From assembly GCA_963662155.1 (NCBI GenBank), contig OY759263.1, forward strand, positions 1,496,595 to 1,560,594: a stretch of 64,000 nt of DNA, given 5' to 3'. Source of the stretch: Lamellibrachia columna (Eukaryota; Annelida; Polychaeta; Sabellida; Siboglinidae). Shown piece by piece: positions 49,201 to 62,563 of this stretch. A program made the position numbers and the translations under genes. Below the pieces are notes generated by a model, which worked only from the letters and a program-made list of their open reading frames with translations, ran no database searches and was not told the DNA's origin. Each line of letters opens with the position of its first letter. Position 1 is the stretch's first letter.

Positions 49201-52200
49201 ATGTGCTCTTCCTCTCCTACTTCGTGTACGTATGCCTCACCTCACCTAGTGCAGTATGTACTCTTCCTCTCCTACTTCGTGTACGTATGCCTCACCTCAC
49301 CTAGTGCAGTATGAACTCTTCCTCTCCTACTTCGTGTACGTATGCCTCACCTCACCTAGTGCAGTATGTACTCTTCCTCTCCTACTTCGTGTACGTATGC
49401 CTCACCTCACCTAGTGCAGTATGTACTCTTCCTCTCCTACTTCGTGTACGTATGCCTCACCTCACCTAGTGCAGTATGAACTCTTCCTCTCCTACTTCGT
49501 GTACGTATGCCTCACCTCACCTAGTGCAGTATTTACTCTTCCTCTCCTACTTCATGTACGTATGCCTCACCTCACCTAGTGCAGTATGTGCTCTTCCTCT
49601 CCTACTTCGTGTACGTATGCCTCACCTCACCTAGTGCAGTATGTACTCTTCCTCTCCTATTTCGTGTACGTATGCCTCACCTCACCTAGTGCAGTATGTA
49701 CTCTTCCTCTCCTACTTCGTGTACGTATGCCTCGCCACACCTAGTGCAGTATTTACTCTTCCTCTCCTACTTCGTGTACGTATGCCTCACCTCACCTAGT
49801 GCAGTATGTACTCTTCCTCTCCTACTTCGTGTACGTATGCCTCACCTCACCTAGTGCAGTATGTACTCTTCCTCTCCTACTTCGTGTACGTATGCCTCAC
49901 CTCACCTAGTGCAGTATGTTCTCTTCCTCTCCTACTTCGTGTACGTATTCCTCGCCTCACCTAGTGCAGTATGTACTCTTTCTCTCCTACTTCGTGTACG
50001 TATGCCTCGCCTCACCTAGTGCAGTATGTTCTCTTCCTCTCCTACTTCGTGTACGTATGCCTCACTTCACCTGGTGCAGTATGTTCTCTTCCTCTCCTAC
50101 TTCGTGTACGTATTCCTCGCCTCACCTAGTGCAGTATGTACTCTTTCTCTCCTACTTCGTGTACGTATGCCTCGCCTCACCTAGTGCAGTATGTTCTCTT
50201 CCTCTCCTTCTTCGTGTACTTATGCCTCACTTCACCTGGTGCAGTATGTTCTCTTCCTCTCCTACTTCGTGTACGTATGCCTCGCCTCACCTAGTGCAGT
50301 ATGTACTCTTTCTCTCCTACTTCGTGTACGTATGCCTCGCCTCACCTAGTGCAGTATTTGCTCTTCCTCTCTTACTTCGTGTACGCATGCCTCACCTCAC
50401 CTAGTGCAGTATGTGCTCTTCCTCTCCTACTTCGAGTACGTATGCCTCGCCTCACCTAGTGCAGTATATACTCTTCCTCTCCTACTTCGTGTACGTATGC
50501 CTCACCTCACCTAGTGCAGAATGTGCTCTTCCTCTCCTACTTCGTGTACGTATGCCTCACCTCACCTAGTGCAGTATGTGCTCTTCCTCTCCTACTTCGT
50601 GTACGTAGGCCTCACCTCACCTAGTGCAGTATGTTCTCTTCCTCTCCTACTTCGTGTACGTATGCCTCACCTCACCTAGTGCAGTATGTGCTCTTCCTCT
50701 CCTACTTCGAGTACGTATGCCTCGCCTCACCTAGTGCAGTATGTACTCTTCCTCTCCTACCTCGTGTACGTATGCCTCACCTCACCTAGTGCAGTATGTT
50801 CTCTTCCTCTCCTACTTCGTGTACGTATTCCTCGCCTCACCTAGTGCAGTATGTACTATTCCTCTCCTACTTCGTGTACGTATGCCTCACCTCACCTAGT
50901 TCAGTATGTGCTCTTCCTCTCCTACTTCGTGTACGTAGATCTCACCTCACCTAGTGCAGTATGTTCTCTTCCTCTCCTACTTCGTGTACGTATGCCTCAC
51001 CTCACCTAGTGCAGTATGTGCTCTTCCTCTCCTACTTCGAGTACGTATGCCTCGCCTCACTTAGTGCAGTATGTACTCTTCCTCTCCTACTTCGTGTACG
51101 TATGCCTCACCTCACCTAGTGCAGAATGTGCTCTTCCTCTCCTACTTCGTGTACGTATGCCTCACCTCACCTAGTGCAGTATGTACTCTTCCTCTCCTAC
51201 TTCGTGTACGTATGCCTCGCCTCACCTAGTGCAGTATGTACTCTTCCTCTCCTACTAGGTGTACGTATGCCTCACCTCACCTAGTGCAGTATGTGCTCTT
51301 CCTCTCCTACTTCGTGTACCTATGCCTCACCTCACCTAGTGTAGTATGTGCTCTTCCTCTCCTACTTCGTGTACGTATGCCTCGCCTCACCTAGTGCAGT
51401 ATGTACTCTTCCTCTCCTACTTCGTGTACGTATGCCTCGCCTCACCTAGTGCAGTATGTGCTCTTCCTCTCCTACTTCGTGTACGTATGCCTCGCCTCAC
51501 CTAGTGCAGTATATGCTCTTCCTCTCCTACTACGTGTACGTATGCCTCGCCTCACCTAGTGCAGTATGTGCTCTTCCTCTCCTACTTCGTGTACGTATGC
51601 CTCGCCTCACCTAGTGCAGTATATGCTCTTCCTCTCCTACTACGTGTACGTATGCCTCGCCTCACCTAGTGCAGTATGTACTCTTCCTCTCCTACTACGT
51701 GTACGTATGCCTCGCCTCACCTAGTGCAGTATGTACTCTTCCTCTCCTACTACGTGTACGTATGCCTCACCTCACCTAGTGCAGTATGTGCTCTTCCTCT
51801 CCTACTTCGTGTACGTATGATTCGCCTCACCTAGTGCAGTATATGCTCTTCCTCTCCTACTACGTGTACTTATGCCTCGCCTCACCTAGTGCAGTATGTA
51901 CTCTTCCTCTCCTACTTCGTGTACGTATGCCTCGCCTCACCTAGTGCAGTATGTACTCTTCCTCTCCTACTTCGTGTACGTATGCCTCGCCTCACCTAGT
52001 GCAGTATGTTCTCTTCCTCTCCTACTACGTGTACTTATGCCTCGCCTCACCTAGTGCAGTATGTGCTCTTCCTCTCCTACTTCGTGTACGTATGCCTCGC
52101 CTCACCTAGTGCAGTATGTACTCTTCCTCTCCTACTTCGTGTACGTATGCCTCGCCTTACCTAGTGCAGTATGTACTCTTCCTCTCCTACTTCGTGTACG

Positions 52201-55200
52201 TATGCCTCGCCTCACCTAGTGCAGTATGTGCTCTTCCTCTCCTACTTCGTGTACGTATGCCTCGCCTCACCTAGTGCAGTATATGCTCTTCCTCTCCTAC
52301 TACGTGTACGTATGCCTCGCCTCACCTAGTGCAGTATGTACTCTTCCTCTCCTACTTCGTGTACGTATGCCTCGCCTCACCTAGTGCAGTATGTACTCTT
52401 CCTCTCCTTCTACGTGTACGTATGCCTCGCCTCACCTAGTGCAGTATGTACTCTTCCTCTCCTACTTCGTGTACGTATTCCTCGCCTCACCTAGTGCAGT
52501 ATGTACTCTTTCTCTCCTACTTCGTGTACGTATGCCTCGCCTCACCTAGTGCAGTATGTTCTCTTCCTCTCCTACTTCGTGTACGTATGCCTCACTTCAC
52601 CTGGTGCAGTATGTTCTCTTCCTCTCCTACTTCGTGTACGTATTCCTCGCCTCACCTAGTGCAGTATGTACTCTTTCTCTCCTACTTCGTGTACGTATGC
52701 CTCGCCTCACCTAGTGCAGTATGTTCTCTTCCTCTCCTACTTCGTGTACGTATGCCTCACTTCACCTGGTGCAGTATGTTCTCTTCCTCTCCTACTTCGT
52801 GTACGTATGCCTCGCCTCACCTAGTGCAGTATGTTCTCTTCCTCTCCTACTTCGTGTACTTATGCCTCACTTCACCTGGTGCAGTATGTTCTCTTCCTCT
52901 CCTACTTCGTGTACGTATGCCTCGCCTCACCTAGTGCAGTATGTACTCTTTCTCTCCTACTTCGTGTACGTATGCCTCGCCTCACCTAGTGCAGTATTTG
53001 CTCTTCCTCTCTTACTTCGTGTACGCATGCCTCACCTCACCTAGTGCAGTATGTGCTCTTCCTCTCCTACTTCGAGTACGTATGCCTCGCCTCACCTAGT
53101 GCAGTATATACTCTTCCTCTCCTACTTCGTGTACGTATGCCTCACCTCACCTAGTGCAGAATGTGCTCTTCCTCTCCTACTTCGTGTACGTATGCCTCAC
53201 CTCACCTAGTGCAGTATGTGCTCTTCCTCTCCTACTTCGTGTACGTAGGCCTCACCTCACCTAGTGCAATATGTTCTCTTCCTCTCCTACTTCGTGTACG
53301 TATGCCTCACCTCACCTAGTGCAGTATGTGCTCTTCCTCTCCTACTTCGAGTACGTATGCCTCGCCTCACCTAGTGCAGTATGTACCCTTCCTCTCCTAC
53401 CTCGTGTACGTATGCCTCACCTCACCTAGTGCAGTATGTTCTCTTCCTCTCCTACTTCGTGTACGTATTCCTCGCCTCACCTAGTGCAGTATGTACTATT
53501 CCTCTCCTACTTCGTGTACGTATGCCTCACCTCACCTAGTTCAGTATGTGCTCTTCCTCTCCTACTTCGTGTACGTAGACCTCACCTCACCTAGTGCAGT
53601 ATGTTCTCTTCCTCTCCTACTTCGTGTACGTATGCCTCACCTCACCTATTGCAGTATGTGCTCTTCCTCTCCTACTTCGAGTACGTATGCCTCGCCTCAC
53701 TTAGTGCAGTATGTACTCTTCCTCTCCTACTTCGTGTACGTATGCCTCACCTCACCTAGTGCAGAATGTGCTCTTCCTCTCCTACTTCGTGTACGTATGC
53801 CTCACCTCACCTAGTGCAGTATGTACTCTTCCTCTCCTACTTCGTGTACGTATGCCTCGCCTCACCTAGTGCAGTATGTACTCTTCCTCTCCTACTAGGT
53901 GTACGTATGCCTCACCTCACCTAGTGCAGTATGTGCTCTTCCTCTCCTACTTCGTGTACCTATGCCTCACCTCACCTAGTGTAGTATGTGCTCTTCCTCT
54001 CCTACTTCGTGTACGTATGCCTCGCCTCACCTAGTGCAGTATGTACTCTTCCTCTCCTACTTCGTGTACGTATGCCTCGCCTCACCTAGTGCAGTATGTG
54101 CTCTTCCTCTCCTACTTCGTGTACGTATGCCTCGCCTCACCTAGTGCAGTATATGCTCTTCCTCTCCTACTACGTGTACGTATGCCTCGCCTCACCTAGT
54201 GCAGTATGTGCTCTTCCTCTCCTACTTCGTGTACGTATGCCTCGCCTCACCTAGTGCAGTATATGCTCTTCCTCTCCTACTACGTGTACGTATGCCTCGC
54301 CTCACCTAGTGCAGTATGTACTCTTCCTCTCCTACTACGTGTACGTATGCCTCGCCTCACCTAGTGCAGTATGTACTCTTCCTCTCCTACTACGTGTACG
54401 TATGCCTCACCTCACCTAGTGCAGTATGTGCTCTTCCTCTCCTACTTCGTGTACGTATGATTCGCCTCACCTAGTGCAGTATATGCTCTTCCTCTCCTAC
54501 TACGTGTACGTATGCCTCGCCTCACCTAGTGCAGTATGTACTCTTCCTCTCCTACTTCGTGTACGTATGCCTCGCCTCACCTAGTGCAGTATGTACTCTT
54601 CCTCTCCTACTTCGTGTACGTATGCCTCGCCTTACCTAGTGCAGTATGTACTCTTCCTCTCCTACTTCGTGTACGTATGCCTCGCCTCACCTAGTGCAGT
54701 ATGTGCTCTTCCTCTCCTACTTCGTGTACGTATGCCTCGCCTCACCTAGTGCAGTATATGCTCTTCCTCTCCTACTACGTGTACGTATGCCTCGCCTCAC
54801 CTAGTGCAGTATGTACTCTTCCTCTCCTACTTCGTGTACGTATGCCTCGCCTCACCTAGTGCAGTATGTACTCTTCCTCTCCTACTACGTGTACGTATGC
54901 CTCGCCTCACCTAGTGCAGTATGTACTCTTCCTCTCCTACTTCGTGTACGTATGCCTCACCTCACCTAGTGCAGTATGAACTCTTCCTCTCCTACTTCTC
55001 GTGTACGTATGCCTCACCTCACCTAGTGCAGTATGTGCTCTTCCTCTCCTACTTCGTGTACGTATGCCTCACCTCACCTAGTGCAGTATGTACTCTTCCT
55101 CTCCTACTTCGTGTACGTATGCCTCACCTCACCTAGTGCAGTATGTACTCTTCCTCTCCTACTTCGTGTACGTATGCCTCGCCACACCTAGTGCAGTATT

Positions 55201-58200
55201 TACTCTTCCTCTCCTACTTCGTGTACGTATGCCTCACCTCACCTAGTGCAGTATGTACTCTTCCTCTCCTACTTCGTGTACGTATGCCTCACCTCACCTA
55301 GTGCTGTATGTACTCTTCCTCTCCTACTTCGTGTACGTATGCCTCACCTCACCTAGTGCAGTATGTTCTCTTCCTCTCCTACTTCGTGTACGTATTCCTC
55401 GCCTCACCTAGTGCAGTATGTACTCTTTCTCTCCTACTTCGTGTACGTATGCCTCGCCTCACCTAGTGCAGTATGTTCTCTTCCTCTCCTACTTCGTGTA
55501 CGTATGCCTCACTTCACCTGGTGCAGTATGTTCTCTTCCTCTCCTACTTCTTGTACGTATTCCTCGCCTCACCTAGTGCAGTATGTACTCTTTCTCTCCT
55601 ACTTCGTGTACGTATGCCTCGCCTCACCTAGTGCAGTATGTTCTCTTCCTCTCCTACTTCGTGTACGTACGCCTCACTTCACCTGGTGCAGTATGTTCTC
55701 TTCCTCTCCTACTTCGTGTACGTATGCCTCGCCTCACCTAGTGCAGTATGTACTCTTTCTCTCCTACTTCGTGTACGTATGCCTCGCCTCACCTAGTGCA
55801 GTATGTGCTCTTCCTCTCTTACTTCGTGTACGCATGCCTCACCTCACCTAGTGCAGTATGTGCTCTTCCTCTCCTACTTCGAGTACGTATGCCTCGCCTC
55901 ACCTAGTGCAGTATATACTCTTCCTCTCCTACTTCGTGTACGTAGGCCTCACCTCACCTAGTGCAGTATGTTCTCTTCCTCTCCTACTTCGTGTACGTAT
56001 GCCTCACCTCACCTAGTGCAGTATGTGCTCTTCCTCTCCTACTTCGAGTACGTATGCCTCGCCTCACCTAGTGCAGTATGTACTCTTCCTCTCCTACCTC
56101 GTGTACGTATGCCTCACCTCACCTAGTGCAGTATGTTCTCTTCCTCTCCTACTTCGTGTACGTATTCCTCGCCTCACCTAGTGCAGTATGTACTATTCCT
56201 CTCCTACTTCGTGTACGTATGCCTCACCTCACCTAGTTCAGTATGTGCTCTTCCTCTCCTACTTCGTGTACGTAGACCTCACCTCACCTAGTGCAGTATG
56301 TTCTCTTCCTCTCCTACTTCGTGTACGTATGCCTCACCTCACCTAGTGCAGTATGTGCTCTTCCTCTACTACTTCGAGTACGTATGCCTCGCCTCACTTA
56401 GTGCAGTATGTACTCTTCCTCTCCTACTTCGTGTACGTATGCCTCACCTCACCTAGTGCAGTATGTACTCTTCCTCTCCTACTTCGTGTACGTATGCCTC
56501 GCCTCACCTAGTGCAGTATGTACTCTTCCTCTCCTACTACGTGTACGTATGCCTCACCTCACCTAGTGCAGTATGTGCTCTTCCTCTCCTACTTCGTGTA
56601 CCTATGCCTCACCTCACCTAGTGTAGTATGTGCTCTTCCTCTCCTACTTCGTGTACGTATGCCTCGCCTCACCTAGTGCAGTATGTACTCTTCCTCTCCT
56701 ACTTCGTGTACGTATGCCTCGCCTCACCTAGTGCAGTATGTACTCTTCCTCTCCTACTTCGTGTACGTATGCCTCGCCTCACCTAGTGCAGTATATGCTC
56801 TTCCTCTCCTACTACGTGTACGTATGCCTCGCCTCACCTAGTGCAGTATGTGCTCTTCCTCTCCTACTTCGTGTACGTATGCCTCGGCTCACCTAGTGCA
56901 GTATATGCTCTTCCTCTCCTACTACGTGTACGTATGCCTCGCCTCACCTAGTGCAGTATGTACTCTTCCTCTCCTACTACGTGTACGTATGCCTCGCCTC
57001 ACCTAGTGCAGTATGTACTCTTCCTCTCCTACTACGTGTACGTATGCCTCACCTCACCTAGTGCAGTATGTGCTCTTCCTCTCCTACTTCGTGTACGTTT
57101 GCCTCGCCTCACCTAGTGCAGTATATGCTCTTCCTCTCCTACTACGTGTACTTATGCCTCGCCTCACCTAGTGCAGTATGTACTCTTCCTCTCCTACTTC
57201 GTGTACGTATGCCTCGCCTCACCTAGTGCAGTATGTACTCTTCCTCTCCTACTTCGTGTACGTATGCCTCGCCTTACCTAGTGCAGTATGTACTCTTCCT
57301 CTCCTACTTCGTGTACGTATGCCTCGCCTCACCTAGTGCAGTATGTGCTCTTCCTCTCCTACTTCGTGTACGTATGCCTCGCCTCACCTAGTGCAGTATA
57401 TGCTCTTCCTCTCCTACTACGTGTACGTATGCCTCGCCTCACCTAGTGCAGTATGTACTCTTCCTCTCCTACTTCGTGTACGTATGCCTCGCCTCACCTA
57501 GTGCAGTATGTACTCTTCCTCTCCTACTACGTGTACGTATGCCTCGCCTCACCTAGTGCAGTATGTACTCTTCCTCTCCTACTTCGTGTACGTATTCCTC
57601 GCCTCACCTAGTGCAGTATGTTCTCTTCCTCTCTTACTTCGAGTACGTATGCCTCACCTCACCTAGTGCAGTATGTACTCTTCCTCTCCTACTTCGTGTA
57701 CGTATGCCTCGCCTCACCTAGTGCAGTATGTGCTCTTCCTCTCCTACTTCGTGTACGTATGCCTCGCCTCACCTAGTGCAGTATATGCTCTTCCTCTCCT
57801 ACTACGTGTACGTATTCCTCGCCTTACCTAGTGCAGTATGTTCTCTTCCTCTCTTACTTCGAGTACGTATGCCTCACCTCACCTAGTGCAGTATGTACTC
57901 TTCCTCTCCTACTTCGTGTACGTATGCCTCGCCTCACCTAGTGCAGTATGTACTCTTCCTCTCCTACTTCGTGTACGTATGCCTCGCCTCACCTAGTGCA
58001 GTATGTGCTCTTCCTCTCCTACTTCGTGTACGTATGCCTCGCCTCACCTAGTGCAGTATATGCTCTTCCTCTCCTACTACGTGTACGTATTCCTCGCCTT
58101 ACCTAGTGCAGTATGTTCTCTTCCTCTCCTACTTCGTGTACGTATGCCTCACCTCACCTAGTGCAGTATGTTCTCTTCCTCTCCTACTTCGTGTACGTAT

Positions 58201-61200
58201 GCCTCGCCTCACCTAGTGTAGTATGTTCTCTTCCTCTCCTACTTCGTGTACGTATGCATCACCTCACCTAGTGCAGTATGTTCTCTTCCTCTCCTACTTC
58301 GTGTACATATGCCTCACCTCACCTAGTGCAGTGTGTACTCTTCCTCTCCTACTTCGTGTACGTATGCCTCGCCTCACCTAGTGCAGTATGTGCTCTTCCT
58401 CTCCTACTTCGTGTACGTATGCCTCACCTCACCTAGTGCAGTATGTGCTCTTTCTCTCCTACTTCGTGTACGTATGCCTCACCTCACCTAGTGCAGTATG
58501 TTCTCTTCCTCTCCTACTTCGTGTACGTATGCCTCGCCTCACCTAGTGCAGTATGTGCTCTTCCTCTCCTACTTCGTGTACGTATGCCTCGCCTCACCTA
58601 GTGCAGTATATGCTCTTCCTCTCCTACTACGTGTACGTATGCCTCGCCTCACCTAGTGCAGTATGTACTCTTCCTCGCCTACTTCGTGTACGTATGCCTC
58701 ACCTCACCTAGTGCAGTATGTACTCTTCCTCTCCTACTTCGTGTACGTATGCCTCGCCTCACCTAGTGCAGTATGTACTCTTCCTCTCCTACTTTGTGTA
58801 CGTATGCCTCGCCTCACCTAGTGCAGTATGTACTCTTCCTCTCCTACTTCGTGTACGTATGCCTCGCCTCACCTAGTGCAGTATGTACTCTTCCTCTCCT
58901 ACTTCGTGTACGTATGCCTCACCTCACCTAGTGCAGTATGTGCTCTTCCTCTCCTACTTCGTGTACGTATGCCTCGCCACACCTAGTGCAGTATTTACTC
59001 TTCCTCTCCTACTTCGTGTACGTATGCCTCACCTCACCTAGTGCAGTATGTACTCTTCCTCTCCTACTTCGTGTACGTATGCCTCACCTCACCTAGTGCA
59101 GTATGTACTCTTCCTCTCCTACTTCGTGTACGTATACCTTACCTCACCTAGTGCAGTATGTTCTCTTCCTCTCCTACTTCGTGTACGTATGCCTCACTTC
59201 ACCTGGTGCAGTATGTTCTCTTCCTCTCCTACTTCGTGTACGTATTCCTCGCCTCACCTAGTGCAGTATGTACTCTTTCTCTCCTACTTCGTGTACGTAT
59301 GCCTCGCCTCACCTAGTGCAGTATGTACTCTTCCTCTCCTACTTCGTGTACGTATTCCTCGCCTCACCTAGTGCAGTATATACTCTTCCTCTCCTACTTC
59401 GTGTACGTATGCATCACCTCACCTAGTGCAGAATGTGCTCTTCCTCTCCTACTTCGTGTACGTATGCCTCACCTCACCTAGTGCAGTATGTGCTCTTCCT
59501 CTCCTACTTCGTGTACGTAGGCCTCACCTCACCTAGTGCAGTATGTTCTCTTCCTCTCCTACTTCGTGTACGTATGCCTCACCTCACCTAGTGCAGTATG
59601 TGCTCTTCCTCTCCTACTTCGAGTACGTATGCCTCGCCTCACCTAGTGCAGTATGTACTCTTCCTCTCCTACCTCGTGTACGTATGCCTCGCCTCACCTA
59701 GTGCAGTATGTACTCTTCCTCTCCTACTTCGAGTACGTATGCCTCGCCTCACCTAGTGCAGTATGTACTCTTCCTCTCCTACCTCGTGTACGTATGCCTC
59801 ACCTCACCTAGTGCAGTATGTTCTCTTCCTCTCCTACTTCGTGTACGTATTCCTCGCCTCACCTAGTGCAGTATGTACTATTCCTCTTCTACTTCGTGTT
59901 CGTATGCCTCACCTCACCTAGTTCAGTATGTGCTCTTCCTCTCCTACTTCGTGTACGTATGCCTCACCTCACCTAGTGCAGTATGTTCTCTTCCTCTCCT
60001 ACTTCGTGTACGTATGCCTCACCTCACCTAGTGCAGTATGTGCTCTTCCTCTCCTACTTCGAGTACGTATGCCTCGCCTCACCTAGTGCAGTATGTACTC
60101 TTCCTCTCCTACTACGTGTACGTATGCCTCACCTCACCTAGTGCAGTATGTGCTCTTCCTCTCCTACTTCGTGTACCTATGCCTCACCTCACCTAGTGTA
60201 GTATGTGCTCTTCCTCTCCTACTTCGTGTACGTATGCCTCGCCTCACCTAGTGCAGTATGTACTCTTCCTCTCCTACTTCGTGTACGTATGCCTCGCCTC
60301 ACCTAGTGCAGTATGTACTCTTCCTCTCCTACTTCGTGTACGTATGCCTCGCCTCACCTAGTGCAGTATGTACTCTTCCTCTCCTACTTCGTGTACGTAT
60401 GCCTCGCCTCACCTAGTGCAGTATATGCTCTTCCTCTCCTACTACGTGTACGTATGCCTCGCCTCACCTAGTGCAGTATGTGCTCTTCCTCTCCTACTTC
60501 GTGTACGTATGCCTCGCCTCACCTAGTGCAGTATATGCTCTTCCTCTCCTACTACGTGTACGTATGCCTCGCCTCACCTAGTGCAGTATGTACTCTTCCT
60601 CTCCTACTACGTGTACGTATGCCTCGCCTCACCTAGTGCAGTATGTACTCTTCCTCTCCTACTACGTGTACGTATGCCTCACCTCACCTAGTGCAGTATG
60701 TGCTCTTCCTCTCCTACTTCGTGTACGTATGCCTCGCCTCACCTAGTGCAGTATATGCTCTTCCTCTCCTACTACGTGTACGTATGCCTCGCCTCACCTA
60801 GTGCAGTATGTACTCTTCCTCTCCTACTTCGTGTACGTATGCCTCGCCTCACCTAGTGCAGTATGTACTCTTCCTCTCCTACTTCGTGTACGTATGCCTC
60901 GCCTCACCTAGTGCAGTATGTACTCTTCCTCTCCTACTTTGTGTACGTATGCCTCGCCTCACCTAGTGCAGTATGTACTCTTCCTCTCCTACTTCGTGTA
61001 CGTATGCCTCGCCTCACCTAGTGCAGTATGTACTCTTCCTCTCCTACTTCGTGTACGTATGCCTCACCTCACCTATTGCAGTATGTACTTTTCCTCTCCT
61101 ACTTCGTGTACGTATGCCTCACCTCACCTAGTGCAGTATGTACTCTTCCTCTCCTACTTCGTGTACGTATGCCTCGCCTCACCTAGTGCAGTATGTACTC

Positions 61201-61585
61201 TTCCTCTCCTACTTCGTGTACGTATGCCTCACCTCACCTAGTGCAGTATGTGCTCTTCCTCTCCTACTTCGTGTACGTATGCCTCACCTCACCTAGTGTA
61301 GTATGTACTCTTCCTCTCCTACTTCGTGTACGTATGCCTCACCTCACCTAGTGGAGTATGTGCTCTTCCTCTCCTACTTCGTGTACGTATGCCTCACCTC
61401 ACCTAGTGTAGTATGTACTCTTCCTCTCCTACTTCGTGTACGTATGCCTCACCTCACCTAGTGGAGTATGTACTCTTCCTCTCCTACTTCGTGTACGTAT
61501 GCCTCACCTCACCTAGTGCAGTATGTGCTCTTCCTCTCCTACTTCGTGTACGTATGCCTCACCTCACCTAGTGCAGTATGTACTC
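34271..61585. repeat. 55-bp minisatellite, about 496 copies, filling intron 4
   Basis: The array is 27.3 kb of 55-bp units, with occasional 57-bp units (TTCTCGTG for TTCGTG). A unit holds CTCTTCCTCTCCTACTTCGT, GTACGTATGCCTC and ACCTCACCTAGTGCAG. The first unit begins inside exon 4, so every unit carries the exon's last codons plus its donor site. Higher-order blocks are clear. A 937-bp block (17 units plus 2 bp) recurs from 36478, 37415 and 38352, and again from 40118 and 41055. A 489-bp open block recurs at 42487, 45734, 49916, 52446 and 55363. Open frames of 71-256 codons restart within units and are by-products. Confidence 0.97.
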
Positions 61586-61722
61586 ACTGTGGCAAGAGTC
61601 GCTACTCTTTGCCATTCGCTACCATTGGTTACCCAATCAACGACCTTAATTACTATTTACAATGTGCTGTTTCCTACGTGACGCCTTCGTGACGGTCGCC
61701 ACTTTTGCCATTGTGTTTGCAG
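61586..61722 (+). other. Unique end of intron 4 with splice acceptor
   Basis: About 137 bp of non-repeat sequence ends in a clear acceptor, TTTTGCCATTGTGTTTGCAG, at 61703-61722. Confidence 0.8.
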
Positions 61723-61852
61723 ACTGCTGCACGAGTCACCTCGTTGGTTGGTAGTCACAAAACGCTACGAGTCGGCGCAACATATAATCGGCAAAATGGC
61801 CGCCATGAATAGAAAAGAACTTCCCGCAGATTTCGACGCTAAAGGCATCGAT
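61723..61852 (+). CDS. SLC22A-like: SLC22-family transporter, exon 5 (residues 269-312)
   Basis: The first base completes V. Then comes L-L-H-E-S-P-R-W-L-V-V, the SLC22 signature after TM6, and a cytosolic segment with H-I-I-G-K-M-A-A-M-N-R-K. The end is placed at GAT/gtacta (phase 0) because this fits the phase of the exon 6 acceptor. An alternative donor at 61881 (CCTA/gtgaca) would be phase 1 and does not fit. The 5' border is firm; the 3' border is likely. Confidence 0.88.
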
Positions 61853-62474
61853 GTACTACAATACGAAATGGGCGTTCCTAGTGACACATATAAAAGTTTA
61901 CACATAACAACATGCATAGACGCAAGCACGCACGCACGCATGCACTTACACGCACGCACACACACGCGCGTGCACGCACACACTCAGTGTTCACAAACAT
62001 ATCAATGCCATTGTATATTTGGTATAATAATGATAATAATAATAATTATATTAATGACATTAATATGACGTTATGCTATGTCATTTACTAACTGATACGT
62101 CTTACAAGATTACGGATACAAAGACCGCATTGTTTTTACCTGCAAATGTTGTATATATTTTTATTTATGTCAGTGATCATCATCTCCGTCAACAATATTT
62201 TCACATTAAATGTGTCATAGTCTACTTGTGTCTCGATGCAATTACATCAAAGATATATTCTTCATCATCATTACATTTCAAATCACTGACATTTTAACGA
62301 TATACATCGGACATAAAGTCGTGTCGATCGATCGGCTGGTGTAGTTTTCATGTATTGTCTGCCTGTACACAAATAGTTAATACTTTTAAATACATCGTCT
62401 GTGAATTTAACCATATACCCGAATACCCAGAAATGCGAAAATCTATTGAACCACGTAATGGCATTCTTCAATAG
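61853..62474 (+). other. Intron 5
   Basis: It contains a CA/CGCA-rich microsatellite at 61924-61984 and a TAA/TGA-rich run at 62020-62055. The acceptor is ATTCTTCAATAG at 62463-62474. Confidence 0.7.
61924..61984. repeat. CACG/CA microsatellite in intron 5
   Basis: An alternating purine-pyrimidine run (GCACGCACGCAC, CACACACGCGCG), a possible Z-DNA former. Confidence 0.85.
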
Positions 62475-62563
62475 GTGACGACACACACAAGCACTGGGAC
62501 TGCGTTCGACCTTTTCCGCACCCCAAACATGAGGAAGCGGACGCTTATCATCTACACAATATG
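62475..62563 (+). CDS. SLC22A-like: SLC22-family transporter, exon 6 (residues 313-342)
   Basis: This 89-nt exon is too short to stand out as an open frame. It is identified by F-D-L-F-R-T-P-N-M-R-K-R-T-L, the conserved cytosolic stretch before TM7, and ends I-I-Y-T-I plus TG at /gtaagg (phase 2). The Trp codon is completed by the first base of exon 7, giving I-W-F-V-V-S-L-M-Y-Y-G. The start at /GTG (62475) after CAATAG is phase 0 and agrees with exon 5; the AG at about 62490 is a less likely alternative. Confidence 0.87.

Noticed and set aside
34271..61585. Centromeric or telomeric satellite
   Set aside because: The array has higher-order repeats like a centromere, but it lies inside an intact gene's intron and its unit derives from that gene's exon.
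34270..61692. Dozens of 71-256 codon frames with Ser/Pro/Leu/Tyr-rich sequence
   Set aside because: They restart in every few units of the 55-bp array because 55 is not divisible by three; only the first 24 bases of the first unit are real coding sequence (end of exon 4).
61881..61886. Alternative donor for exon 5 (CCTA/gtgaca)
   Set aside because: It would end the exon in phase 1, which does not fit the phase-0 acceptor of exon 6 at 62475; the donor at 61853 fits.
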